From FEN-680 sp036845225 (GTDB lineage: Bacteria; Actinomycetota; Geothermincolia; Fen-727; Anoxymicrobiaceae): DNA of 64,000 bases. The first letter of the stretch is position 1. Each line of letters opens with the position of its first letter. Below the pieces are notes generated by a model. It worked only from the letters and a program-made list of their open reading frames with translations. It had not been told where the DNA came from and ran no database searches. The position numbers and the translations under genes are program-made. Where the stretch lies: contig DAIUEJ010000002.1 in assembly GCA_036845225.1 (NCBI GenBank), positions 54,240 to 118,239 of the forward strand, read 5' to 3'. Of this stretch, positions 7,876 through 15,688 are shown in pieces.

Positions 7876-8769
7876 ATGAGACCAATCGAACCAGGCGAGA
7901 CGTGCCTGGTGTCGAGAGACATAGTGATAGAAGGCCTGGTCGCGTTTGAAAGAGGCGAGACGGTCGCTGTCGAAAAGATAGTGCCCAACGCCGTGCGGCC
8001 GGAAAACAAGTACGTGACGCTGTCGCAGCGGCTGGGCATACACTATCAGTTGAGCGACGCCGATATCCAGCTTCCGGGGTCTGTGCCGCCGGGGGCCGGC
8101 ACGCGCGAGGAGAAGCCTCGAAAGGCTGTCGTGGTGGTCATCGCGGCACTTGCAGCCATGGTGATGATGACCGTCATCGGTACCGGCGTGGTCCTTGCAC
8201 TCATCCACGGCGGCAGCACAACCGTTGTCAGGACTGGCGCTCATGTCTGCATAGACCCCGGGCACGGCGGCAGCGACACCGGGGCGCTGGAGAACGGTGT
8301 GGCGGAAAAGGATGTGAACCTGGACATCGCACTGCGCGCCAGGAGCCTGCTCGAGTCCAGGGGCTACAGGGTCGTGATGACACGCGAGTCTGACACAGCC
8401 GTCTCGCTCGCGCAGAGGGTGGCGATCGCAAACAGCTCAGACGCATCGGTGCTGGTGAGCATCCACAACAACGCCCGGCCGCCGGATGCCGCCGGGACCA
8501 CTACGTACTTCTATCGCGCATCCTCGGAAGGCGAGCGGCTGGCCCTCGATGTCCAGCGCGGGGTCGTGGGCAGCATAGGACGTGCCGACCGGGGCATCAG
8601 GCGGTCGAACCTCTACGTGGTGCGAAACGCGAGCATGCCGGCCGCGCTTCTGGAGGGCGTGTTCCTGACGAACGCGGGTGATGCCGCACTCATAGTCCTC
8701 CCCGCGTTCCGCGAGAAGATCGCCGAGGGCGTCGCGACAGGCATAGGGGAGTTTCTTAAGAGCAAATAG
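7876..8769 (+). CDS. Membrane-anchored N-acetylmuramoyl-L-alanine amidase
   Basis: A 297-residue protein in three parts: an N-terminal cytosolic domain (1-64), one transmembrane helix (about 84-110), and an Amidase_3 domain (122-295). Zinc ligands are visible in 'CIDPGHGGSDTGA' (His130), the Glu of 'VAEKDVNLDIA' (about 144) and the His of 'VSIHNNA'; the catalytic Glu is in 'LLEGVFLTN'. It cleaves the amide bond between MurNAc and the stem peptide of peptidoglycan. The cytosolic N-terminal domain is unusual for this enzyme class and could sense or anchor something inside the cell. Start ATG has gaagggaag upstream. Confidence 0.9.
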   Translation: MRPIEPGETCLVSRDIVIEGLVAFERGETVAVEKIVPNAVRPENKYVTLSQRLGIHYQLSDADIQLPGSVPPGAGTREEKPRKAVVVVIAALAAMVMMTVIGTGVVLALIHGGSTTVVRTGAHVCIDPGHGGSDTGALENGVAEKDVNLDIALRARSLLESRGYRVVMTRESDTAVSLAQRVAIANSSDASVLVSIHNNARPPDAAGTTTYFYRASSEGERLALDVQRGVVGSIGRADRGIRRSNLYVVRNASMPAALLEGVFLTNAGDAALIVLPAFREKIAEGVATGIGEFLKSK

Positions 8770-8960
8770 CTCAGGTCAGCTCGAACTTGTTCTCTTCGAA
8801 GAGAGGGATTACGCGCAATATGACCCCTGCCGTCCTCAGTACCGCCGGCTCACGCTGACCACCCCTGGTGCTGGAGAGTCTACCAGAAGAAGAGTTCCGC
8901 GCGAAATATTTCGGAGCCGGCACCGCGCGGGCCGGATCACCGGCCAGAACCTCAAAAAGT

Positions 8961-9920
8961 CTACGACGATATCTCTTTTGCCCGCCTCTTGCGTTCGGGG
9001 CTCAAGGAATACCTGACGCGCCCGGCGGTTTCGGCGATGATGAAGCCGTTGACCTGCCACGGGACCTCAAGCGCCCAGCGACCGCGACATGCCGGCGGGA
9101 CCTTGGATTTTCGCGCGGGGTCGAGCCGGACGTCGGCGATAGCGATCCCTTCTTCGGAGCCCAGGCGCGCCAGGACCTTTCCATCGGGATCGGCGATGGT
9201 CGACTCCCCCGGAAAATGTGAATCCTGGCTGTAGAACGGAAGGCCGGGAACGGGCGAACGGAAGAGCCCGACCTTGTTGATGTACAACACCGGCACGCCC
9301 AGCAGTTGCGCATAGTAGGAAGGCAGCGTCCTCAGCACTTCGGCGTAGGTATCCAGCATCCTGGACGGCAGAAGCGGGGTAGGGGTAGGCGCGGGCGCCG
9401 AGTGAGGCATCAGCATGATGTCCACCGAGTGCGCGTACATCAGGCGCGGCATGTACGCCAACTGGTTCTCGTAACAGATGCCGACCCCGATCTTGCCGAT
9501 GCCGGTCTCGATGACGTGGCCGCCCGGCTCTCCTTTGAAGAAGCAGGCTTCAACCGCCGCGGGCGTCTGCTTCCTTACCTGCCCCGCCTTGTTGCCCTCG
9601 GGGTCCGTTACTACGAACGTGTTGAAGAACTCATCTCCGACCGCCTCGAGGAAGCTGGTGCCGAGCCAGATACCCAGCCCGGCGGACGTCGCGCTCAACC
9701 AGGCCATGGTCGGACCGTCGGTCGGCTCGGCCGCGTCCCAGGCCGCGTTGGTGAAGATATATCCGGAAGGCATGAACTCCGGAAAGACGACCAGTCTGGC
9801 GCCGCCACCCGCCGCCTCTTCGGCGAACCCGGTCGCGCGTTCCAGGTTGGCGGCGATGTCGCCGTTCGCGGACTCCATCTGTACCGCAGCCACCCGCAGG
9901 TCTCTTGCTTCAGTCGCCAA
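8961..9920 (-). CDS. Carbon-nitrogen hydrolase (nitrilase superfamily)
   Basis: A 319-residue protein with the Glu-Lys-Cys triad of nitrilase-fold amidases: Glu48 in 'VVFPEFMPSG', Lys117 in 'AGQVRKQTP', Cys149 in 'VGICYENQ'. Such enzymes hydrolyse amides, carbamoyl groups or nitriles. The spacing is that of the omega-amidase / N-carbamoyl hydrolase branches rather than true nitrilases, but the substrate cannot be fixed. The start is TTG at 9920 with gggag upstream; no in-frame ATG fits the family N terminus better. Monocistronic, divergent from the hydrogenase-like gene at 10087. Confidence 0.9.
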   Translation of the reverse strand: MATEARDLRVAAVQMESANGDIAANLERATGFAEEAAGGGARLVVFPEFMPSGYIFTNAAWDAAEPTDGPTMAWLSATSAGLGIWLGTSFLEAVGDEFFNTFVVTDPEGNKAGQVRKQTPAAVEACFFKGEPGGHVIETGIGKIGVGICYENQLAYMPRLMYAHSVDIMLMPHSAPAPTPTPLLPSRMLDTYAEVLRTLPSYYAQLLGVPVLYINKVGLFRSPVPGLPFYSQDSHFPGESTIADPDGKVLARLGSEEGIAIADVRLDPARKSKVPPACRGRWALEVPWQVNGFIIAETAGRVRYSLSPERKRRAKEISS

Positions 9921-10086
9921 AGCATGCTCCCTCGCTCCGCAACGACAGCCTCAGTGGCCGGCGTTGTATTTGTGAGGACATCATATAACGCGTGCCGATC
10001 TTCCGCTCGGGCTCGACCTGCCCTGTGCTAACATCGATATACTCTTTGGAGCCGATGCCGAGCCCGAACCGCCTTGCCGGAGAGTC

Positions 10087-11070
10087 ATGACAGACAAAGA
10101 AGAAGATAACGGAGCGAACGACAACGCCGAGCTTGCCGAGAGCGTCGCCAAACGCCTGCACCTTCCGGACGAGCTCAGCCCTCACGTCCGCGAGCACCTG
10201 GGCGAACTCCTCACCGGTGAAGCCCCGGTCATCTGGATACAAGGGCAGAACTGCACCGGCTGCACAGTCACACTGATGGGCAGCGACTACTTCAGTCCCG
10301 GAAATCTTGGACATAGCAAGCTCTCCTTACGCTACCAGCCGACATTGATGTCCGCGGAAGGCAACCAGGCGACCGACCTGATAGTCCAGGCGGAAGAGGA
10401 GTGGGCCGGCAAGTACCTCGTGGTGCTTGAAGGGGCGGTCCCCACCGGAGACGGCGAGGCGTTCTGCACTTTCGGGCTCTCCGGGGGGACCAAGCAGTTG
10501 ATGGGCAACACCGTGGCCGGCGACAGGACCGCCTTCGACTGGCTGGTCGAGTTGATCCCCGGAGCCGAAGCGGTCCTCGCAGTAGGCAACTGCGCCTCGT
10601 TCGGTGGCATTCCCACAATCGAGTCCCGGGTGACCGGCGCGACTTCCGCCACCGACGTCGTAGAGGCGATTGACCCCACCAGGCCCGTGATCAACGTCGC
10701 CGGCTGTCCCCCGCACCCCGACTGGATAGTGGGCACGCTGGTGGACCTCCTGCTCTGGGCCGGCGAGCACAAGGAAGCGCCGGAGCTCGACGACAGGATG
10801 TGCGTCAAACGGTTCTACGCGAGCAAGGTGCACGACACCTGCGAGAGGAGGCCGGCCTTCGATGAGAAACGGTTCCTCGAGGACTGGAACGATTGCGTGC
10901 CCGGCGAGGACCGCTGTCTCCTGCGCATGGGGTGCAGGGGCCCGTCGACCCGCGCCGACTGCCCGACCAGGCTCTGGAACTACCACACGAACTGGTGCGT
11001 GGGGATGAATTCACCGTGCCACGGATGCACCGACCCGGACTTTCACAACAAGCTCCCTCACCCGAAATGA
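10087..11070 (+). CDS. NiFe-hydrogenase small-subunit-like iron-sulfur protein
   Basis: A 327-residue protein with the cluster ligands of NiFe hydrogenase small subunits: 'CTGCTVTL' (Cys56, Cys59), 'GNCASFGG' and 'AGCPPHPDW' for the proximal cluster; 'VHDTCERRPAF' with 'MGCRGPSTRADC' for the distal; 'NWCVGMNSPCHGCTDP' for the medial. It would pass electrons from a NiFe centre through three clusters. There is no twin-arginine signal peptide, so it is cytoplasmic. No large subunit, maturation protease or other hydrogenase gene lies in the window, which is unusual because the two subunits are nearly always adjacent. ATG preceded by ggagag. Confidence 0.9.
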   Translation: MTDKEEDNGANDNAELAESVAKRLHLPDELSPHVREHLGELLTGEAPVIWIQGQNCTGCTVTLMGSDYFSPGNLGHSKLSLRYQPTLMSAEGNQATDLIVQAEEEWAGKYLVVLEGAVPTGDGEAFCTFGLSGGTKQLMGNTVAGDRTAFDWLVELIPGAEAVLAVGNCASFGGIPTIESRVTGATSATDVVEAIDPTRPVINVAGCPPHPDWIVGTLVDLLLWAGEHKEAPELDDRMCVKRFYASKVHDTCERRPAFDEKRFLEDWNDCVPGEDRCLLRMGCRGPSTRADCPTRLWNYHTNWCVGMNSPCHGCTDPDFHNKLPHPK

Positions 11071-11111
11071 GCGGAGGAAACCTTACCGACAGTGAGATGT
11101 CAGGAGGAAAG

Positions 11112-11537
11112 ATGAGAAGGCGCGCAACGCTGGTCCTGATCGTGGTCTTGCCGCTGCTGGCGTGCGGCCTGGCGGTGCTCGCTGGATGTGGCGGTTCCAA
11201 GACTGCAGGCACGAGCACGAGCACCAGCGCCGGTGCGAGCACCGGCCCGGGCGGGTCAACCGAGCAGCAGGTCGGTGTCCCGCTGTATCCCGGTACGAAA
11301 GCCGAACAGGCCTACGCCGGCGTCTACAAGATGACTACGACTGACAGCTTCGACCAGGTCGTGGCTTTCTACAAGAAAGAGCTGCCGAAGGCGACGTTCT
11401 CGCAGACCACTATCCCGACCGGAAAGGGAGCGGCGTTCGTGGTCGACGAGAGCAGTTTCTATGGAAACGTCTCGGTGGAGGAGAACCTGCCGGCCAACGG
11501 CCAGGTTACCGTCACGGTGAGCAGGTTCAATCAGTAG
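11112..11537 (+). CDS. Secreted lipoprotein, unknown
   Basis: A 141-residue protein with a signal peptide and lipobox 'LAVLAGC' (lipidated Cys at about residue 26), then a Ser/Thr/Gly-rich linker and a small globular domain ('VPLYPGTKAEQAY' through 'VTVTVSRFNQ'). The domain resembles stand-alone beta-alpha proteins that follow a 'YPG' motif in many extracytoplasmic lipoproteins; I do not know its function. Start ATG with aggaggaaa upstream. It begins 41 bases after the hydrogenase-like gene and could be cotranscribed with it. Confidence 0.75.
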   Translation: MRRRATLVLIVVLPLLACGLAVLAGCGGSKTAGTSTSTSAGASTGPGGSTEQQVGVPLYPGTKAEQAYAGVYKMTTTDSFDQVVAFYKKELPKATFSQTTIPTGKGAAFVVDESSFYGNVSVEENLPANGQVTVTVSRFNQ

Positions 11538-11540
11538 CGG

Positions 11541-11984
11541 CTAATCCCTCTCAGCCTTCTCGCGGTCGCGCTCCGCCGATGCCTTGCTTATCGTGTCCGC
11601 GACCTCCTGCAGGTCTTCGAAGAACTTCGGCAGGTCGGTCTCCACCCCGTTAACGGCGGGCGGCGTGTAGTCGATAGAACCCTCTGCCGAGAAATCGTCC
11701 TCCGAGACCAGGATGCCGAACGTCCGCCCTATCGACGGTTCGATCACTTCGTCGAGTGAATGGTCCAGCCTCTCCTTGACGTCGATCTTCAATCCCGCCA
11801 TGAGAGTGTCCAGGTCGAACTCGGTCATGCCGATGACTATGATCTCTTTTGGATCGAACGCGTTGATGACGCTGAACATCTTGTTGCCCGTACCGAACCC
11901 GACAGTGTGGTACCAGGCCTTGCGGAAATCCTCGTAGGTCTTTCCTTCTTTGAGCCTCCGGGTGAGAATCGCTACCTGGATCAT
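11541..11984 (-). CDS. Hypothetical protein
   Basis: A 147-residue soluble protein, not recognised by name. The N-terminal part, 'QVAILTRRLKEGKTYEDFRK' followed by 'AWYHTVGFG', looks like a ferredoxin-like alpha/beta barrel monomer of the dimeric alpha-beta barrel or EthD type, in which a His-containing loop is typical, but this is weak. The tail is a charged helix. ATG 11984 is preferred over the upstream TTG because ggaggggtc ends right before it. Convergent with the lipoprotein gene, four bases apart. Confidence 0.65.
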   Translation of the reverse strand: MIQVAILTRRLKEGKTYEDFRKAWYHTVGFGTGNKMFSVINAFDPKEIIVIGMTEFDLDTLMAGLKIDVKERLDHSLDEVIEPSIGRTFGILVSEDDFSAEGSIDYTPPAVNGVETDLPKFFEDLQEVADTISKASAERDREKAERD

Positions 11985-12080
11985 GACCCCTCCCAACCCT
12001 GTTCAGCTGAAGCTGCGGACGATCGCACGGCCAGCCCTTGCCGATATCTGGCGGCGGAGCCCGGGACCCGCGCCGCGAGC

Positions 12081-12935
12081 TTACGGTTCGATGCCGAACA
12101 TCTTGTGGATGAAGCCCTTCTTCCACAGGAAGCGGAAGATGCCGAAGTAGAGCTGCGGCGAGATCCGCCACAGCAGGTACTGCCAGCCGGTCTGGGACCA
12201 CGGGGTTATGGTGATCCCCCTGTCTTTCTCGAGCGCCTTCAGCCCGGCCTTCGCCGGCACCGACGGCGGCACGCCGTGCTTGGTGTAGAAGTCCTGCACC
12301 GGAGCCTTTGCGCTCTCACCCCTGCTGTCGGTGAGGTTGATGCGGCCGTCGCAGATGATGTTGGTGTTGATGATCGCCGGGCAGAGCATGCTCAGCTTGA
12401 TGTTGTGGTTCGAGAGCTCGATCCGCAGGGTCGTCCCGAGGCCCATCACCGCGTGCTTGCTCGTCTGGTAGGCGAGCATCCCCGGGATCGAGAAGAGGCC
12501 GGCATCACTGGCGGTCAGGAGGATGGAGCCCTGCTCGCGCTTCATCATCTCGGGCACGAAGAAGTGCATCATGTATATGGCGCCCCAGAGGTTGATGTCG
12601 AGGACCCACTTCCAGTCGTCCAGCTTCATCTCCTCGAGCCTGCCGCCGCAGCCAACGCCCGCGTTGCTGCACAGGACGTCCACGTGGTCCCACTCCTCGA
12701 AGAACTTCTTGCTGAACGCCTCGACCTCTTCGGCGCTGGTGTGGTTGACGAGGTAGCCGCCTGCCTCCACGCCCTTGCGTTTCAGCTCCTCGACGACTTC
12801 GTCTATCCGCTCCTGGACGATGTCGGTCACGACGATCTTCGGGCAGCCCGCATCGGCCAGCTCGTTGGCGAGGGCTCTTCCGATGCCTGACCCTGCTCCA
12901 GTCACTATCGCCGTCTTGCCGCTGAAGAAACTCAT
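12081..12935 (-). CDS. Short-chain dehydrogenase/reductase
   Basis: A 284-residue classical SDR. The nucleotide-binding 'TGAGSGIGRAL' motif, 'CSNAGVG', the catalytic Ser near 'LTASDAG' and the 'AYQTSKHA' Tyr-x3-Lys motif are all present. It should oxidise or reduce an alcohol/ketone with NAD(P). The start at 12935 places the Rossmann motif at the usual position 6-15; the frame runs on upstream but without family similarity. It is an isolated gene, similar in layout to the SDRs at 23708, 25630 and 39198, which suggests a lineage-specific expansion. Confidence 0.9.
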   Translation of the reverse strand: MSFFSGKTAIVTGAGSGIGRALANELADAGCPKIVVTDIVQERIDEVVEELKRKGVEAGGYLVNHTSAEEVEAFSKKFFEEWDHVDVLCSNAGVGCGGRLEEMKLDDWKWVLDINLWGAIYMMHFFVPEMMKREQGSILLTASDAGLFSIPGMLAYQTSKHAVMGLGTTLRIELSNHNIKLSMLCPAIINTNIICDGRINLTDSRGESAKAPVQDFYTKHGVPPSVPAKAGLKALEKDRGITITPWSQTGWQYLLWRISPQLYFGIFRFLWKKGFIHKMFGIEP

Positions 12936-13090
12936 GACTCCACCTCCGGTAGCCGAGGGCCCTGCGACCGGGGCGGCGCAGCCCCCGGCCATGAAATGCT
13001 TCCCCATTATCACCCGCCGGCGCAAGCAAGTACTAGTGCCTTCGCATAATGGGAACAGCCGGCTGCTTCGTGCGCGGAATAACAGGTGTG

Positions 13091-13309
13091 TCAGGGAATC
13101 TGCTGTTCGGGCGGGGGTGGGGGAGGCGGAGGTTGCTCCTCGGGTGTTTCGTCCGCGGCGGCAGAGGCTTGCGCCGCCGCCTCCTGCGCCGCCGCCCGCT
13201 GGGCCCTCTGCTGCCTCATCAGCATTATGCCGCGCGCGATCATCGCAAAACCCGCGATGAAGCCGCCGATGTAGTAGTAGACACTGTGCGTTGTGGCTGC
13301 GAACAACAC
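13091..13309 (-). CDS. Small membrane protein with Ala/Pro-rich tail
   Basis: A 72-residue protein: one hydrophobic helix ('VYYYIGGFIAGFAMIARGIML', split here at residues about 10-30), a basic stretch, an Ala/Gln/Glu-rich segment and a run of eight prolines before the end. The start is GTG at 13309 with acggaggt upstream at a good distance. No family is recognised. Single-pass anchoring with the charged tail in the cytoplasm is likely by the positive-inside rule. Confidence 0.55.
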   Translation of the reverse strand: MLFAATTHSVYYYIGGFIAGFAMIARGIMLMRQQRAQRAAAQEAAAQASAAADETPEEQPPPPPPPPEQQIP

Positions 13310-13469
13310 CCCGTATGACCTCCGTGGCGAATCTACGGTGACGCTCCATTATGTGCCAACGAGCGCGCCGATGAGAATAGCGCGCCCAGTAGTCCGCCCT
13401 GGCAGGGCCGTCTCCGGCTCCGGTAGCGGTTTGAGGCGAATGTAGTAAGATTTAGACCATATCCACTTG

Positions 13470-13545
13470 GGGCGTTTAGCTCAGTTGGGAGAGCGCAACC
13501 TTTACACGGTTGAGGTCACTGGTTCGAGCCCAGTAACGCCCACCA
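13470..13545 (+). tRNA. tRNA-Val (anticodon UAC)
   Basis: A 76-base gene that folds as a full cloverleaf: acceptor gggcgtt / aacgccc, D arm with agctcagttgggagagc, anticodon stem caacc / ggttg with loop tttacac (anticodon tac), T arm with ggttcgagccc, discriminator A and an encoded CCA at 13543-13545. It reads GUA and related Val codons. The lower-GC HTH gene begins only 59 bases downstream. Confidence 0.97.
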
Positions 13546-13604
13546 GCAATCACTTGTCATACCCCTCATATACACTTGGATTAGCAATACAACCTGGAGT
13601 CTCC

Positions 13605-14279
13605 TTGAATAAGAACCAGCCGTTAAGGATCAAGGCAATCAAGCTCAGACAGAATGGGTACAGCCTGGGTGATATCGTCGATAGAGTCCAAGCTCCAAAA
13701 TCGACTGTCTATGGCTGGATTCGAGATGTTGAAATGCAGAAACCCAACGCGTTTCTCGGAAGGACGAAACGTAAGAACAAGGCTGCGGCAAAGAAAGCTG
13801 CACAGGCAGTGAAGAAGAAGTACGAGAGAATTCATCTGGAACACCGGAAGAACGCTCTTGTTGAATGGGAAAATGGACTCAAAGTCGACCCCGAATTCAT
13901 GATGTTCATTCTCTTGTATATGGCTGAGGGAAGGAAGAAAGGAAAGGATAGGATAGAGCTGACAAATTCAGATCCAGATATTATTCGCTATGGCCTGAAG
14001 TGGTTTCGCCTGCTGAACAGCCGTGATAAGAGGATCGTCGCTAGGGTTGCCATATATCCAAACCACAATTCCGAGCGCGTTCAACGCTACTGGGAAGACT
14101 TGCTCGACCTTGACGAGGTCAGTCTGTTCCAAGCGTCCAGTTCCAGAGGACACCTCACGGGACGTAACTGGGTCAATAGCAATGGCACAGTCAGCCTCGT
14201 CATCAATGATTCTTACCTCAAAACCAAAGTTGATCTCTGGATATCGCTCGTTCGGCAAAGCTTGCAGGCGTTAGCCTGA
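13605..14279 (+). CDS. HTH plus LAGLIDADG-like protein next to tRNA
   Basis: A 224-residue protein. Residues 5-45 form a homeodomain-like HTH ('AIKLRQNGYSLGDIV', 'APKSTVYGWIRD'); a basic helical linker follows; residues about 95-220 carry a segment 'FILLYMAEGRKKGKDRIEL' then 'TNSDPDIIRYGLKWF' that resembles the first helix and sheet of LAGLIDADG homing-endonuclease folds (here with Glu where nucleases have the catalytic Asp). The TTG start is preceded by ctggag. Its base composition is near 45% GC by hand count of sample lines, far below the neighbours. It sits between tRNA-Val and a tRNA 3' fragment. A DNA-binding mobile-element protein is the likely class; nuclease activity is unproven. Confidence 0.65.
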   Translation: MNKNQPLRIKAIKLRQNGYSLGDIVDRVQAPKSTVYGWIRDVEMQKPNAFLGRTKRKNKAAAKKAAQAVKKKYERIHLEHRKNALVEWENGLKVDPEFMMFILLYMAEGRKKGKDRIELTNSDPDIIRYGLKWFRLLNSRDKRIVARVAIYPNHNSERVQRYWEDLLDLDEVSLFQASSSRGHLTGRNWVNSNGTVSLVINDSYLKTKVDLWISLVRQSLQALA

Positions 14280-14304
14280 CTCCAACCCGGCATGTTTGAA
14301 ACAT

Positions 14305-14332
14305 GTCGGTTCGAGCCCGGCCTCGCCCACCA
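14305..14332 (+). pseudogene. 3' tRNA fragment (T arm, acceptor strand, CCA)
   Basis: The T stem-loop gtcgg-ttcgagc-ccggc, then ctcgccc, an A and CCA form the 3' end of a tRNA whose 5' part is absent. Over 27 bases it matches the end of tRNA-Val (13521-13547 against 14308-14334) at 23 positions, including the shared last 11 bases cgcccaccagc. It may be the remnant of a second tRNA or a diverged attachment site of the inserted HTH/LAGLIDADG module. No intact 5' half with gggcgag is seen upstream. Confidence 0.7.
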
Positions 14333-14415
14333 GCCGCTTCGCGTCCGTCGCTAGCCTGCGGGATAGAACAAAAGTCCCTCGAAATCCGTCTTACGTGCAA
14401 ACCCCGATTAGGACG

Positions 14416-14712
14416 GTGAACCGCGTGCAACTGGATTGGGAAGTCAGGAACTACGGTTTCAGGTCGAGGGATTGCAGGTACTCCTGGAGCGACATCCGGT
14501 TTGTTGCCCTGCGGAGCGAGCTCAAGAAGTTCCCGGGGGCGCAGGCGGGAGACCTCCTGGTCACTTTCCCGGACAACGGGAACGCCGTGCAGATCATGCA
14601 GCACTTCAACGCTTACCAGAACTTCCGCCATGGGGTCTGTTCGACCGAGAACGGCTCCGAGGTGGTCAACATGTTCCTGGCGCCGGTCGATGCGCCGAGA
14701 GTGAACGCGTAG
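14416..14712 (+). CDS. Hypothetical protein
   Basis: A 98-residue frame with GTG at 14416 (another GTG lies at 14425). The frame is open further upstream but that would run through the tRNA fragment. The protein has a strand/helix mixture ('WEVRNYGFRSRDCRYSWSDI', 'AGDLLVTFPDNGNAVQIMQHF') and several Phe/Asn residues; no family is recognised. It is GC-rich like the genome, unlike the gene before it, so it is probably native DNA at the right border of the insert. Confidence 0.5.
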   Translation: MNRVQLDWEVRNYGFRSRDCRYSWSDIRFVALRSELKKFPGAQAGDLLVTFPDNGNAVQIMQHFNAYQNFRHGVCSTENGSEVVNMFLAPVDAPRVNA

Positions 14713-14860
14713 GGGCCTGCGCGAAGCGCTTGTGCCACATCCTTTCACTGCGAGGCCGGTCTAAGTTCCAGAAATCCGGGTATTTCACCCTTACATGCGG
14801 GATAGTGTAGTGATATCCCGAGTGAGGTTGTGGCTATATTTCAGGTGGTAGTATGAAACA

Positions 14861-15235
14861 GTGCTGCTAGTGGACGATGACCCCATCATCGTCAAATTGC
14901 TTTCCGAGAACCTGGAGAACAACGGGTACGCGGTCCTCTCCGCCCGAAACGGCGAGGTGGGGCTGACGACGGCCCTCGAGAAGAACCCTGACATCATCCT
15001 GCTGGACCTCATGATGCCGGTGATGGACGGGCTGGAGATGCTCGCCAAGTTGCGCAAGACCTCCGAAATCCCGGTGATCATCATCTCGGCTTTTGGGAGC
15101 AGCGACAAGGTCGAGGCAGCTCGGGAACTCGGCATCGAGTGCTTCATGAACAAGCCGTTCGACCTGGGAGTGCTCGTGGAAGTGCTCGACCTGATGTTCA
15201 GCCCTGAATGTTCTACGGAGGCCCAGGAACTGTAG
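14861..15235 (+). CDS. Stand-alone response regulator receiver domain
   Basis: A 124-residue CheY-like protein. The acidic pocket is at residues 5-7 ('VDDD'), the phosphoacceptor Asp at 49 ('LLDLMMP'), the conserved Ser/Thr after 'VIIISA' and Lys98 in 'NKPF'. There is no output domain. The in-frame stop at 14849 forces a start at GTG 14861, which trims the usual 2-5 residues before the first strand. No kinase gene is adjacent; the nearest in the window is at 31822. It could act as a single-domain phosphorelay or motility regulator. Confidence 0.85.
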   Translation: MLLVDDDPIIVKLLSENLENNGYAVLSARNGEVGLTTALEKNPDIILLDLMMPVMDGLEMLAKLRKTSEIPVIIISAFGSSDKVEAARELGIECFMNKPFDLGVLVEVLDLMFSPECSTEAQEL

Positions 15236-15267
15236 GGCGCACATGCGTCGCGGGCGCGGCTCCCTCG

Positions 15268-15420
15268 CTAGGCGAAGTACCGGAACGGCATCTCGGGCAC
15301 TTGCTTGCCCAGGTGGATGTAGAAACGCTTCTTGGAGTCCGAGAGGGTCGACCACCACAGGGACACCGCGCCCACCAGGACCACGCAGAGCAGCATCCGC
15401 TTCATTAACTTCTTCATCAT
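15268..15420 (-). CDS. Small membrane protein
   Basis: A 50-residue protein from ATG 15420, preceded by a strong gggaggacg site. It has a basic start ('MMKKLMKRM'), one hydrophobic helix ('LLCVVLVGAVSLWW') and a basic tail 'SKKRFYIHLGKQVPEMPFRYF'. It is predicted to be a single-pass membrane protein with no recognised family. It is convergent with the receiver-domain gene. Confidence 0.5.
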   Translation of the reverse strand: MMKKLMKRMLLCVVLVGAVSLWWSTLSDSKKRFYIHLGKQVPEMPFRYFA

Positions 15421-15525
15421 CGTCCTCCCGGGATCCCTCAGTGTTCTTGCCGGCGCCAATCCGACGCCAGAAGTATACCATTGCAGGCGCGCGGCGCCAG
15501 GGTGCGGTCCGCATCCATCAGATAC

Positions 15526-15669
15526 TCAAGTGATATCCCCGAACACCGTCCGGGCGATGATGTCGTCCTGGATCGAGGAGCCCAGGTCGGTGAAGTAGGC
15601 GCAGTAACCCGATACGCGCACGACGAGGTCGCGGTGGCGCTCCGGGTGGGCCTGCGCGTCCTTCAAGGC
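15526..15669 (-). pseudogene. C-terminal fragment of a glycyl radical enzyme
   Basis: About 47 residues ending in a stop match the C terminus of the glycyl radical enzyme at 2495-4864: 'DAQAHPERHRDLVVRVSGYC' continuing to 'IIARTVFGDIT', against 'DAREHPGKYPDLVVRVAGYC' and 'IIARTRLKAS'. The glycyl radical site (VSGY) is intact, but everything upstream, including the Cys loop, is gone: the frame passes directly into the antisense of a TetR fragment. It is a remnant left after deletion, distinct in sequence from the full gene, so it came from a second paralogue. Confidence 0.8.
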
Positions 15670-15688
15670 GCGCGATCCGCCCGCGTGA

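Noticed and set aside
14296..14415. N-terminal extension of the 14416 gene through the tRNA fragment
   Set aside because: The upstream ATG lies inside tRNA-like sequence and has no ribosome-binding site; the later GTG is more plausible.
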